Position numbers and translations under genes: made by a program
In this document: positions 1-7,279 of the stretch, one piece after another
Position numbering within the stretch: the stretch's first letter is position 1
Layout: every line of letters starts with the position of its first letter
Source: Treponema sp.
GTDB lineage: Bacteria > Spirochaetota > Spirochaetia > Treponematales > Treponemataceae
Length of the DNA stretch: 8,798 nt
NCBI GenBank assembly: GCA_023231445.1
Contig: JALNVF010000131.1
Location: forward strand, 1-8,798
Reading direction: 5' to 3'
The notes under the pieces: model-generated
The model's input: the letters and a program-made list of their open reading frames with translations, nothing else
Databases searched by the model: none
What the model was told of the DNA's origin: nothing

Positions 1-450
1 AGTAACAGGGATTCCTTCTCGTTTCATAAGATACATAAACAGGATATCCGACGATACGCAGTTATACACTCCGGATGCAAGCGCCGTATTTACGAACGTC
101 TGATTTTCGGAATATGACGAAAGGATTACTTCATACAGCAGTGAAAGAGTTTTTTCCGCGCGGACAGCGGCAGATGCCCCGGCAGGAATCTGCCCGGAGA
201 TGTACGCATATGCATCGTGAAGTCTGCCCGTCAGCTGAACAATTTCCTCGTCAGGTGAACCTGACGCGATAAGTGCAGTCCTGATAAAAAGTTCCGCATC
301 CATGATATCAGCTGATGCAGCCTCTCCGGGAATACGGGGATCGGGGATAAGTCTGACGGTCAGTGATGGTACTGCCGCCTGTGAAGATAATACAGCGCAG
401 AACAGCACGGACATTAGAACAACTGGTAATCGTCGTATATAAAACTGCAT
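1..450 (-). CDS. Exported transglutaminase-like protein, N-terminal 150 codons (partial, runs off left edge)
   Basis: Reading leftward from ATG at 450, the frame stays open for exactly 150 codons to the window edge, so the C-terminus is missing. Residues 1-25 look like a Sec signal peptide: a basic N-region (IRR), a hydrophobic core about 8-22, and a possible cut after SQA at 25. Cys18 could instead be a spirochaete-style lipobox cysteine. Near the visible end, residues 129-149 carry YNC(131)VSSDILF followed by REGIPV. This resembles the catalytic-cysteine helix of the transglutaminase/papain-like fold, where the sequence runs N-C-x-S, then a helix, then G-hydrophobic-P-V. The His and Asp partners would lie outside the window. 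The start is 4 nt after the kinase stop, so coupled translation is likely. No clear Shine-Dalgarno is present, and an in-frame ATG at 465 (MLVKN extension) overlapping the kinase end is an alternative start. The family call is inference from one short motif; export is better supported. Confidence 0.6.
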   Translation of the reverse strand, partial: MQFYIRRLPVVLMSVLFCAVLSSQAAVPSLTVRLIPDPRIPGEAASADIMDAELFIRTALIASGSPDEEIVQLTGRLHDAYAYISGQIPAGASAAVRAEKTLSLLYEVILSSYSENQTFVNTALASGVYNCVSSDILFMYLMKREGIPVT

Positions 451-454
451 ATTC

Positions 455-1750
455 TTAACCAACATACAACATTACCGTGACCTTGAACAGACTGCCGGTA
501 GTACTGATGTCTACCTGACCGTCATATTTTTCCGCAGTTGTAAAGACATCAGACAACCCTACTCCGTGTATTCCGCAGATCCGTTTCTGCGTCGCAGGTA
601 TACCGTTTTTCCAGACGACAGTTCCGGTATACGGATTTTCAAATATGACAAACAACCTCCCCTTACTGTATCTTATTTCAACAGCAAGAGTCCGTGCGTT
701 TTCGGGAAGTTTTTTCAGTGCATCAAAAGCATTATCAAATAAATTACCGATTACCGCCGCCATATCAAATGAGCGGAGCCCGAACTGCTCTGGAATCCGT
801 ATATGATGTTTTACGGAAATACGTTCCTGTTCAGCCTGTGACAGTTTAAAATTAATAAGACTGTCAACTTCAATATTTCCGGTATTTACCGATTTACTTA
901 CTGCTGCCCACGTCCCTGTCATCGTCCGTACGTGATCAAGAGCTGCCGTATAATCACCGGATTCAAGGAGCCCCTGAACCATAAACATCTGGTTTTTCAT
1001 ATCATGCCGCATGATTTTTGTCGTTTCAAGAGATTCATTCATTATGGACAATTGTCTGCGGTATGATTCATTCTGCAGGTCGGAAACGAGAACCTGTTCG
1101 CTTTTTTCCTGAAGTGACACCATACGGTCAAGGAAAAAGAAAAGCAGAACATTCTCCACAAAATAAATGGAAACAGTCGCAAAGAACGGCAGAATTTCCA
1201 TATTACTGTTGCTGATGAAAAAAGCTATCACCAAATTAAACAAAAACAGGACACTGATAATAAGCCAGTAAACGCCCGGAACTTTTTCACCTCTTCGTAA
1301 ATTACACAGTCTGCCGACTATGACTGCCACAAAAAGATATATAAGTCTTGTCAGAATAATACTTGTAAACGGCGTTCTCCCGGAAACTGCAGAAAAAAAA
1401 TCCGTTTTCAACGTAAACCCGAACAGCAGCAATTCAATAAGTGCTCCGACGGCATAAACAGAAACAGATATAAATACACGGCGCAGCCACGGGCTCTCAT
1501 AATTCAACGTGATAAGAAAAACCATACCTACATTTACTGAAAAATAAACAAACGGAATACTCACAAACAGGAAAACAAAGATATTCAAAGCAAGCTGCAG
1601 TACATATATGCAGGTACCGTATATTCTGCTCTTTTCCGCAGAACTGCTGAAAAATGAGTTAATAAACAGATAGACAGTATAGCTGTAAACCCATTCGGTC
1701 GAGACTACAAGTATCCGCTCCGGAGAAAGCGGCAGAAGCATATGAATCAT
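455..1750 (-). CDS. GHKL-type membrane sensor histidine kinase (AgrC-like)
   Basis: A 431-residue sensor kinase predicted to sit in the inner membrane. Residues about 18-210 are strongly hydrophobic and form some six or seven membrane segments with very short loops, so there is no extracytoplasmic sensor domain. A short coiled-coil-like linker follows (about 211-245). The phosphoacceptor is His249 in MRHDMKNQ, the H-box pattern of the AgrC/LytS-related (HPK10) kinases. The ATP-binding HATPase_c domain shows the N-box GNLFDNAFDA at 335-344 and a G-box GIHGVGL at 393-399. Its ATG overlaps the regulator stop as ATGA, with GGAGG 7 nt upstream of the start. A second ATG at codon 4 could also serve. 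Family knowledge says such kinases pair with LytTR regulators and often sense peptides or membrane signals. The regulator next door is the obvious partner. No AgrB/AgrD-like gene is visible, so the signal is unknown. Confidence 0.93.
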   Translation of the reverse strand: MIHMLLPLSPERILVVSTEWVYSYTVYLFINSFFSSSAEKSRIYGTCIYVLQLALNIFVFLFVSIPFVYFSVNVGMVFLITLNYESPWLRRVFISVSVYAVGALIELLLFGFTLKTDFFSAVSGRTPFTSIILTRLIYLFVAVIVGRLCNLRRGEKVPGVYWLIISVLFLFNLVIAFFISNSNMEILPFFATVSIYFVENVLLFFFLDRMVSLQEKSEQVLVSDLQNESYRRQLSIMNESLETTKIMRHDMKNQMFMVQGLLESGDYTAALDHVRTMTGTWAAVSKSVNTGNIEVDSLINFKLSQAEQERISVKHHIRIPEQFGLRSFDMAAVIGNLFDNAFDALKKLPENARTLAVEIRYSKGRLFVIFENPYTGTVVWKNGIPATQKRICGIHGVGLSDVFTTAEKYDGQVDISTTGSLFKVTVMLYVG

Positions 1751-2469
1751 ACACCGTCCTCCGCTTCATAGACATTCTGCAGCTCACGCACAATTTTCCT
1801 GCGCGGCTGCGAGACCGGAACTTTATCGCCATTGGACATTGTCAATGCATCATAGGTAAAAATGCTTACCTGATAATAATTTACGAAATACGATTTATGA
1901 GGACAGAAAAAACGTGATTTCTCGAGAGGACCGCAGACAGTTGAAATCGACCCGTAAAACATATCTTCACCGTTCTGAGTAACAATACGGATTTCCTTAC
2001 CTCTGCTCTCAAAATACAGAATATCAGCCACGCGCACACGTCTGTTTTCATGTCCCTTGTGATACATAAAAAGTCTGCTCTGACGACCGGCAAGCGTTAT
2101 TGCTTTTTCAAGAGTATCTGCCGCACGCTGTGGCGTAATGGGCTTTACAAGAAAATCAAGCGGCCTGATCTGAAAAAGCTGCATGGCATACGCCTGCAGT
2201 GAGGATATATAGACAATTGCCGTTGTCTCGTTCTGCATCGTTTCTCTGATGTATTTTCCAAGTTCAACGCCGTTCATTTTCGGAAATTCTATATCGAGAA
2301 AAATCAAGTCCGGCTGCATTCCTGTCTGCAGTTGTTTTACAAGCGACTCGCACGACCAGAATACCTCAGTCTCTATCTTTACAGATTTTTTTTCTGCATA
2401 CGAAATAACAATCTGCTCCAGCTGTGAAACTACCGGTTTATCATCATCACATATAAAAACACTGAACAC
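1747..2469 (-). CDS. LytTR-family response regulator (AgrA/LytR type)
   Basis: A 240-residue two-component response regulator. The receiver domain (about 1-122) shows the acidic pocket Asp8-Asp9-Asp10, the phosphorylation site Asp59 in LIFLDIEFP, Ser89 at the switch position and Lys109 in the conserved KP pair. The C-terminal part (about 134-231) fits a LytTR DNA-binding domain, with the typical start RRVRVADILYFES and the late stretch FFCPHKSYFVNYYQV. LytTR proteins bind paired short direct repeats upstream of target genes. The start is GTG at 2469: the same frame is stopped by the TGA of the upstream EAL gene only five codons earlier, and no other start lies between. A run of six G (bases 2479-2474 on the minus strand) sits where a ribosome site would be. 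The stop overlaps the kinase start by 4 nt, which supports stoichiometric production of the pair. Confidence 0.95.
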   Translation of the reverse strand: MFSVFICDDDKPVVSQLEQIVISYAEKKSVKIETEVFWSCESLVKQLQTGMQPDLIFLDIEFPKMNGVELGKYIRETMQNETTAIVYISSLQAYAMQLFQIRPLDFLVKPITPQRAADTLEKAITLAGRQSRLFMYHKGHENRRVRVADILYFESRGKEIRIVTQNGEDMFYGSISTVCGPLEKSRFFCPHKSYFVNYYQVSIFTYDALTMSNGDKVPVSQPRRKIVRELQNVYEAEDGV

Positions 2470-2481
2470 AACACCCCCCGT

Positions 2482-4386
2482 TCATGCGTGCCGGGCAAGA
2501 AATGCAAGATATTCTTTTTCAGGGACAGGCTTCGAAAAATAGTACCCCTGAAGATATGTAACATCTTCATCTGTAAGCATTTTCACCTGCTCCTTTGTTT
2601 CAATTCCTTCCGCAACAATATGCAAACCAAGCTGTCTGATTAATTTGATACAGTTATTCAAAAGTATCACCGCTTCACGGTTATTCTCGTAAAAACAAGG
2701 CCACACAAGACTTTTATCAAGTTTTATCAAATCAAAATGCGTCTGAATCATTTTTGAAAGATTTGAATATCCTGTTCCGAAATCGTCCATTGAAAACCCG
2801 CATCCCATACTGCGGAGTTTTTCCATATTGCGGACCAGCATTTCACCGGCGTTTACGGAAGCTGTTTCCGTAATTTCAAGATTTATAAACTCGGGCGGTA
2901 TATTATATTTATCCATATAAGACTTCAATAAATCAGGAAGTCCTTCATCAACTCCCTGTATACCGGAAATATTCACTTCAATATATTCTACGCCGTGGTC
3001 ATACAGTTTTTCTCTGGATGCAAATTCGCAAACTTTTCTGAATACTATCGTACCAAGTTTTTTTATTATCCCCTGTCTTTCGGCAATCGGAATGAACAGT
3101 TCGGGAGAAATATATCCGAGTGTCTTATCGTCTTTAAGCCTGACAAGAGCTTCGGCCGAGACAAATGATTTTTTTTCATTAGAAAATATCGGCTGATAAT
3201 ACACGTCAAGTCCGTCGTTCTCCACCGCATTCTGAACAAGCAGTTCAACAGCCGCACTATATCTCATCTGTTTAATGATTTCATCGTTAATAATAAGAAT
3301 TCCGTTCTGCTGTCTCAGAACACCTTCATTACTGACATAATCGAGCACTGTCATAATTTCATCCGCCGTCTGCACATATAAAGGAACAGACAGTATACTC
3401 GTAAAATAATCAAAAGAAATGCTTATTCCGTTCTTATTTTTATAAGTAAGCGTACCGGTACAGTTATTCAGCAGTGCAGTGTATACACCGCTGCTTCTGC
3501 AGAGTATGCTGATACTGTTTTCTTTTACATGATACGCATTCCGACCCGTAATATGTATCTGCTGTTTAAACAGCGCCGAAAGTATTTCCGGAATATCCTT
3601 ATATCCAAGAGAAGTCTTGAGCAGTTTCTCGTTGGATAATGTAAAAGTGACAAGAAAAAATTCTTTCTTACTTTCAACATATTCTGCAAGCATCAGCTCA
3701 AACGCATACGTGTTCATAACTCCGTCTATCTGAAAGTCCGCGAACTCCCGCGGGTTTTCAAAAGAAAGAAATAAAAAAACAACCATGAGCATAAGTGCCA
3801 TGGATGAAATAAGTGCAGTCGGATTAAAGAGCTGGTATACGGCAATACAGGCCCACAGGGATATTCCGCACAGTATCGTTATCCATGCACCTCCGCGGAA
3901 TATATTCTTATGATGAATAAGAAGGACAACAACACCGGCAATATAAACCGCGGCAGATATGTATACCGTCATTGCCATAGGACCATATGAATATCTGCCG
4001 TCTGCTCCAACATAATAATAGAGATTTCCGGACAGGATCATTACAAAAGCTCCTATTAACGGAATACTTTTTAAAAACTGTTTACCCGTACTGTTGCGCT
4101 TCTGTCCGTGGGCCTTTGTATCAATATACAAATAAAGGAAATAAATCGTCAGATCAAGCAAACCGATAAAGAACTGATGACACAAACGGTTAATCCACGG
4201 TTTTACCGTTTCAATATGATAAATTGTATACAATGTTGCAATTTCAGCAGCGATATCAAAAAAAGACAGCACGAAAAATGCAGTAAAAAGTTTTGTCGAT
4301 CTGAGCGGAAGACGTTTACGAGTAAAGTAAAAAAACAGCAGCGTAATTATAACTGCAATAGAAGCTAACGGTGTACGATACTGCAT
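2482..4386 (-). CDS. Membrane EAL-domain c-di-GMP phosphodiesterase with degenerate GGDEF
   Basis: A 634-residue integral membrane protein. About seven hydrophobic segments cover residues 7-208. A GGDEF-like domain follows at about 222-355, but the GGDEF signature is lost: the expected place reads KENSISIL, so it should not make c-di-GMP. The EAL domain spans about 376-630 and keeps the residues needed for hydrolysis: Glu412 in EALVRL, Asn472 in EVNIS, Glu504/Glu507 in LEITET, Asp534-Asp535 in DDFGTGYSNL, Lys555 in LIKLD, Glu593 in VAEGIET, and Gln613 in LQGYYFSKP. It therefore most likely converts c-di-GMP to pGpG at the inner face of the membrane, with the first two domains acting as sensors. 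A strong GAGGAG site overlaps the chemoreceptor stop and lies 5 nt from the ATG. The gene is markedly A+T-rich compared with the chemoreceptor gene upstream (hand-counted lines of 17, 21 and 17 G+C out of 60). Confidence 0.95.
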   Translation of the reverse strand: MQYRTPLASIAVIITLLFFYFTRKRLPLRSTKLFTAFFVLSFFDIAAEIATLYTIYHIETVKPWINRLCHQFFIGLLDLTIYFLYLYIDTKAHGQKRNSTGKQFLKSIPLIGAFVMILSGNLYYYVGADGRYSYGPMAMTVYISAAVYIAGVVVLLIHHKNIFRGGAWITILCGISLWACIAVYQLFNPTALISSMALMLMVVFLFLSFENPREFADFQIDGVMNTYAFELMLAEYVESKKEFFLVTFTLSNEKLLKTSLGYKDIPEILSALFKQQIHITGRNAYHVKENSISILCRSSGVYTALLNNCTGTLTYKNKNGISISFDYFTSILSVPLYVQTADEIMTVLDYVSNEGVLRQQNGILIINDEIIKQMRYSAAVELLVQNAVENDGLDVYYQPIFSNEKKSFVSAEALVRLKDDKTLGYISPELFIPIAERQGIIKKLGTIVFRKVCEFASREKLYDHGVEYIEVNISGIQGVDEGLPDLLKSYMDKYNIPPEFINLEITETASVNAGEMLVRNMEKLRSMGCGFSMDDFGTGYSNLSKMIQTHFDLIKLDKSLVWPCFYENNREAVILLNNCIKLIRQLGLHIVAEGIETKEQVKMLTDEDVTYLQGYYFSKPVPEKEYLAFLARHA

Positions 4387-4390
4387 ATAT

Positions 4391-4398
4391 ACTCCTCT
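4391..4398 (-). promoter_or_regulatory. Ribosome binding site of the EAL gene, overlapping the chemoreceptor stop
   Basis: On the minus strand the sequence reads TAAGAGGAG then TATAT then ATG. The purine-rich core is a near-perfect anti-16S match at ideal spacing and begins inside the TAA stop codon of the chemoreceptor gene. This fixes the EAL start and implies coupled translation. Confidence 0.8.
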
Positions 4399-6296
4399 TA
4401 CTGTATTTTAAATCCGTCAATGTGTCTTTTCATATTCCTCACCGAATCAGTATTTTCGCCTGCGCAGCGGTCAACGGTGCTGACCGCTGCATCAAGATGT
4501 GATACAGCCTCGGATGTTAATGTCAGGGCATCAGAAATTGCCTTTGAAGATGTGACGATATTCTGCGTACCTTCAAAAACATTCTCCGTATGCTCCCGCT
4601 GACTGCCTGCAAGCTGTCTGATTGATTTTATCGCATCAACAACGTTCTGTGCAGCCCTGAGTGTGTCATCTGCTCCCACCTGTTGTTCTTCCGTCTGCTG
4701 AGTAATACGGCGTACGGCATCTGCCGTATTCCCGATGCCCGCATCAATAAGTGCAAAAGATTCATCAGCTTTTTTTACTGCAGTAACCCCATTCATGATT
4801 CTATCCGACATATTCTTCATATACAACTCGATGGTACGGGCATTTTCAGCACTTAGATTTGCCAGATTACGAACTTCCGCGGCAACAACAGCAAAACCCG
4901 CCCCGTAGTTTCCTGCATGAGCTGCTTCAATGGAGGCATTCATTGAAAGCAGATTTGTCTGACCTGAGGTCTTTTTTATTACTACTATCAGCTTCCTGAT
5001 TTCATCAGCTGCATCGCTGATCGTTCTGATAGCATCTCCTGCAGTTTTTATTGCATCGCGTCCCTGTCCGCTTGTAAGACGCAGTTTCTCTGAAATCCTG
5101 TCTGCATTTCTGGCCGTTTCTGCAATATTTCCGATATTTCCTGCCATCTGGCTTACCGCAGCAGAAGCCCGCTCAACAGACTCTGACTGGAGCCTTACCT
5201 GATCTTCTATATTATGCGCACTTTCTCTGAGACTTTGTATATCTTCATACGTTTTACTGATCATAAGATTTGTGTTAGCATCCTCTGTGCCTATTCTGTG
5301 TACCGATTCCTTCATCAGTCTGAGCGCATCAAGTGATTTTGCGGTAGAATCCATAAGTACTGCCGCGGAATCTGAAACTGCATCTGTTCCGCAATGCAGT
5401 CCGGTAATTATTGACAGGAGTTTATCCATAAACTCATTAAGACCGCTTATAAGAAGCCCGATATCATCAGTCATAGAAAGATTGATACGTCTCGACAGAT
5501 CCCCCGTGGATCCAAGTTCAGAAACAATTTTTTGTGTAGCAGCTATACGATGCTTCATTTCTGATACAACAATGTACATAAGACCGGCACATTCTGCAAA
5601 AATAACCGTAACGCACCGTAATCCGTTCCTGATATATATCGCCAGAAGATCAGCATGCGCAGGTATATTATCCCCCCTGATCACTGCATAACCGCAGGTA
5701 AACGCGGTTATCCCCATAAAAAGCAGCGTTACAACCGCTACCAGCAGAACCCGTGATCCGACTGAATGTACCCGTACAGGACCGAATGTATGCATAGAAT
5801 GAATCTGAAGGAGCTTCCGGCATGAAGCAAAAAGAGAATCAAGATAATACAGTTCATATAATGCAGCTAAAGTTCCTGTACATACAGCCTGCAGTATAAT
5901 AATAACCAGCCGGGACAACTGATACGGTACAACACCGTTTCTGACATCAAGCATCATAACAATGAACTGTCCGATTACAAACCCGGTAATATTTTCGGCA
6001 ATGATAGCAATACAGGACTGCCGGTATGCCTTCACAACTGCTGTGCGGTCTGCCTCCTGTATTATCCCCGTCTTTTGAATACGGCTGCTGATTTTATCAA
6101 CAGGCATCAAAAAACGCACTATTACCAGTGAAACAAGAAGACTTAGTATACCGACAGCCGCAAGGGCATTTCCGATATTGTTCCAGTATTCCGGCATCAG
6201 CCGGTACAGAAAATCAAGTGCAAGCCAGCGGAGTGTTAATGTGCCTGCAAATCCTCCTGCAAACACTGCCGGTATAAAACGTCTCGTAATATTCAT
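4398..6296 (-). CDS. Methyl-accepting chemotaxis protein, multi-pass N-terminus
   Basis: A 632-residue chemoreceptor. The N-terminal half holds about six membrane segments (near 7-27, 42-65, 95-117, 128-150, 181-204 and 226-247) joined by short loops. It thus lacks the large periplasmic ligand domain of classical two-segment receptors. A HAMP-like linker covers about 248-297, with TDDIG at 276-280 in place of the usual DExG. The long helical signalling domain follows. Its hairpin tip (about 441-486) is highly conserved: SGQTNLLSMNASIEAAHAG, then GFAVVAAEVRNLA, which is the CheA/CheW contact region. No C-terminal CheR/CheB-tethering pentapeptide is seen; the protein ends in FKIQ. It would pass a membrane or small-molecule signal to CheA and the flagellar motor. 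It is the first gene of the leftward run. Its ATG has no convincing Shine-Dalgarno, and the downstream EAL gene begins after 11 nt. Confidence 0.95.
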   Translation of the reverse strand: MNITRRFIPAVFAGGFAGTLTLRWLALDFLYRLMPEYWNNIGNALAAVGILSLLVSLVIVRFLMPVDKISSRIQKTGIIQEADRTAVVKAYRQSCIAIIAENITGFVIGQFIVMMLDVRNGVVPYQLSRLVIIILQAVCTGTLAALYELYYLDSLFASCRKLLQIHSMHTFGPVRVHSVGSRVLLVAVVTLLFMGITAFTCGYAVIRGDNIPAHADLLAIYIRNGLRCVTVIFAECAGLMYIVVSEMKHRIAATQKIVSELGSTGDLSRRINLSMTDDIGLLISGLNEFMDKLLSIITGLHCGTDAVSDSAAVLMDSTAKSLDALRLMKESVHRIGTEDANTNLMISKTYEDIQSLRESAHNIEDQVRLQSESVERASAAVSQMAGNIGNIAETARNADRISEKLRLTSGQGRDAIKTAGDAIRTISDAADEIRKLIVVIKKTSGQTNLLSMNASIEAAHAGNYGAGFAVVAAEVRNLANLSAENARTIELYMKNMSDRIMNGVTAVKKADESFALIDAGIGNTADAVRRITQQTEEQQVGADDTLRAAQNVVDAIKSIRQLAGSQREHTENVFEGTQNIVTSSKAISDALTLTSEAVSHLDAAVSTVDRCAGENTDSVRNMKRHIDGFKIQ

Positions 6297-6454
6297 ATTT
6301 ACAGCATAGTATCCGGGAAATAACCGGACAGCAGTCTGAAGGCATAAATTACGGCATAATCGGAATAAATTAGCGCTGCATAAATTATTCCATCTGTCCT
6401 CTATTTTATTCCAATGTATTCACACAAAATCTTACAGAATATATACTCAACCGC
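6297..6454. promoter_or_regulatory. Divergent intergenic control region
   Basis: This 158-bp stretch separates the leftward five-gene run from the rightward phosphotransferase gene, so promoters for both must lie in or near it. It is A+T-rich. Candidate -10 boxes exist on the minus strand (TAAAAT at 6408-6403) and the plus strand (CATAAT at 6355-6360), but neither has a good -35 partner. A minus-strand TCCGATTA shares six of eight bases with the sigma-28 -10 GCCGATAA, but lacks a matching upstream box. A short perfect inverted repeat, TCCGG-7 nt-CCGGA, lies at 6312-6328 in the expected leader of the chemoreceptor mRNA. No Shine-Dalgarno is evident before either start codon. I cannot place the promoters with confidence. 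Confidence 0.5.
6362..6391. repeat. 30-bp imperfect dyad with GCATAAATTA-type repeats (candidate operator)
   Basis: The left arm GGAATAAATT (6362-6371) and the right arm AAATTATTCC (6382-6391) are inverted repeats matching at 9 of 10 positions around a 10-bp centre. The core GCATAAATTA occurs identically at 6342-6351 and 6378-6387, with related copies at 6354 (GCATAATCGG) and 6363 (GAATAAATTA). A symmetric site plus repeats between two divergent genes is the usual arrangement for a regulator binding site. The identity of the binding protein is unknown; A+T-rich chance similarity is the alternative. Confidence 0.4.
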
Positions 6455-7279
6455 ATGGATAAAGAATGTATCGGACAGGGAAGAACTGCACAGGTCTTCT
6501 CTGAAGGCAATGAAAAAATTATTAAACTATACAAAGATTTCATTCCCGGGGAAATGGCCGAAAATGAATTCGTTATGTCAAAATGTGCATATGATAATGG
6601 AATAAAAACACCTCAACCGTATTCCATCGATATATATGAAAGCCGCAGCGGAATCACCTATGAAAAAGTCAGCGGTAAAACACTGCTTCAAAAACTCGGG
6701 AAAAAACCTCTTCAGGCACATACCATCGCAAAAAAAATGGCAGAACTTCACTACAGCATTCATCAGGTATGTATCGGAAGCTGTATGAATAAACAGAAAG
6801 AACGACTCAAAGATGCAGTCAATGCGGCTCCGTTTCTGAACGATGAGCAGACATCAGAGATACTTGCATATCTTGACACGCTGCCGGAAGGTCATACTCT
6901 CTGCCACGGAGATTTTCATCCTGACAACATTATTACAGACGACCGCAGTTTCTGGATAATCGACTGGATGACAGGATGTGAGGGAGATGCTGCCTGCGAC
7001 GTTGCCCGGACGGTAATGATATTACGATACAGTGCCATGCCGGGGCACATTCCACTCCTTATAAAGCTGCTGCTTCGATATCTGCAGAAAAAACTTTCCG
7101 ACTGGTATAAGGCGGAATACATGCGGAAAAGCGGTCTCAGAAAACAGGATATAGACAGGTGGATGCTTCCGAATTATGCAGCCCGGCTTGTCGAAAATCT
7201 AAGTCCTGATGAAACGGCAGTAATAATGAACTGTATAAAAAGAGAAATGGCAAACCTCCAGCATAAAAAAAAGGAATAA
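6455..7279 (+). CDS. APH/choline-kinase-family phosphotransferase, substrate unknown
   Basis: A 274-residue cytoplasmic small-molecule kinase of the aminoglycoside phosphotransferase/choline kinase fold. The N-lobe begins IGQGRTAQVF (6-15), a glycine-rich nucleotide loop, followed by Lys24 in KIIKLY as the likely ATP-contacting lysine. The C-lobe carries the Brenner motif HGDFHPDN at 151-158, with Asp153 as catalytic base and Asn158 as metal/ATP ligand, and IIDWMTG with metal-binding Asp170. The protein looks complete and active. Family members phosphorylate aminoglycosides, choline, sugars or homoserine-like compounds, and sequence alone does not tell which. It resembles the kinase-like family described as paralogous in Fibrobacter rather than a known resistance enzyme. 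ATG 6455 is the only standard start before the glycine-rich loop, but no Shine-Dalgarno precedes it. It stands alone, with its back to the chemoreceptor operon and 101 bp before tam. Composition is about 40% G+C in sampled lines. Confidence 0.87.
   Translation: MDKECIGQGRTAQVFSEGNEKIIKLYKDFIPGEMAENEFVMSKCAYDNGIKTPQPYSIDIYESRSGITYEKVSGKTLLQKLGKKPLQAHTIAKKMAELHYSIHQVCIGSCMNKQKERLKDAVNAAPFLNDEQTSEILAYLDTLPEGHTLCHGDFHPDNIITDDRSFWIIDWMTGCEGDAACDVARTVMILRYSAMPGHIPLLIKLLLRYLQKKLSDWYKAEYMRKSGLRKQDIDRWMLPNYAARLVENLSPDETAVIMNCIKREMANLQHKKKE

Noticed and set aside
75..272. Small plus-strand frame near the left edge
   Set aside because: It lies opposite the exported protein gene, has no ribosome site or motif, and the minus-strand frame has a signal peptide and continues the operon.
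5272..5691. 139-codon plus-strand frame inside the chemoreceptor gene
   Set aside because: It is a shadow of a strongly conserved coding sequence on the other strand, and its product has no recognisable motif.
6312..6328. TCCGG-7-CCGGA inverted repeat as a terminator or riboswitch stem
   Set aside because: The stem is only 5 bp with no T-run, and no c-di-GMP riboswitch landmarks are present in the leader.
6353..6360. Sigma-28-like TCCGATTA for the chemoreceptor operon
   Set aside because: Six of eight matches at the -10, but nothing like the sigma-28 -35 element at the required distance.
6414..6605. Small plus-strand frame starting before the phosphotransferase gene
   Set aside because: It overlaps the kinase N-lobe in another frame; only the kinase frame has family motifs.
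6455..7279. Antibiotic resistance gene call for the APH-fold protein
   Set aside because: The fold and catalytic motifs are shared with many metabolic kinases; nothing in the sequence points to an antibiotic substrate.
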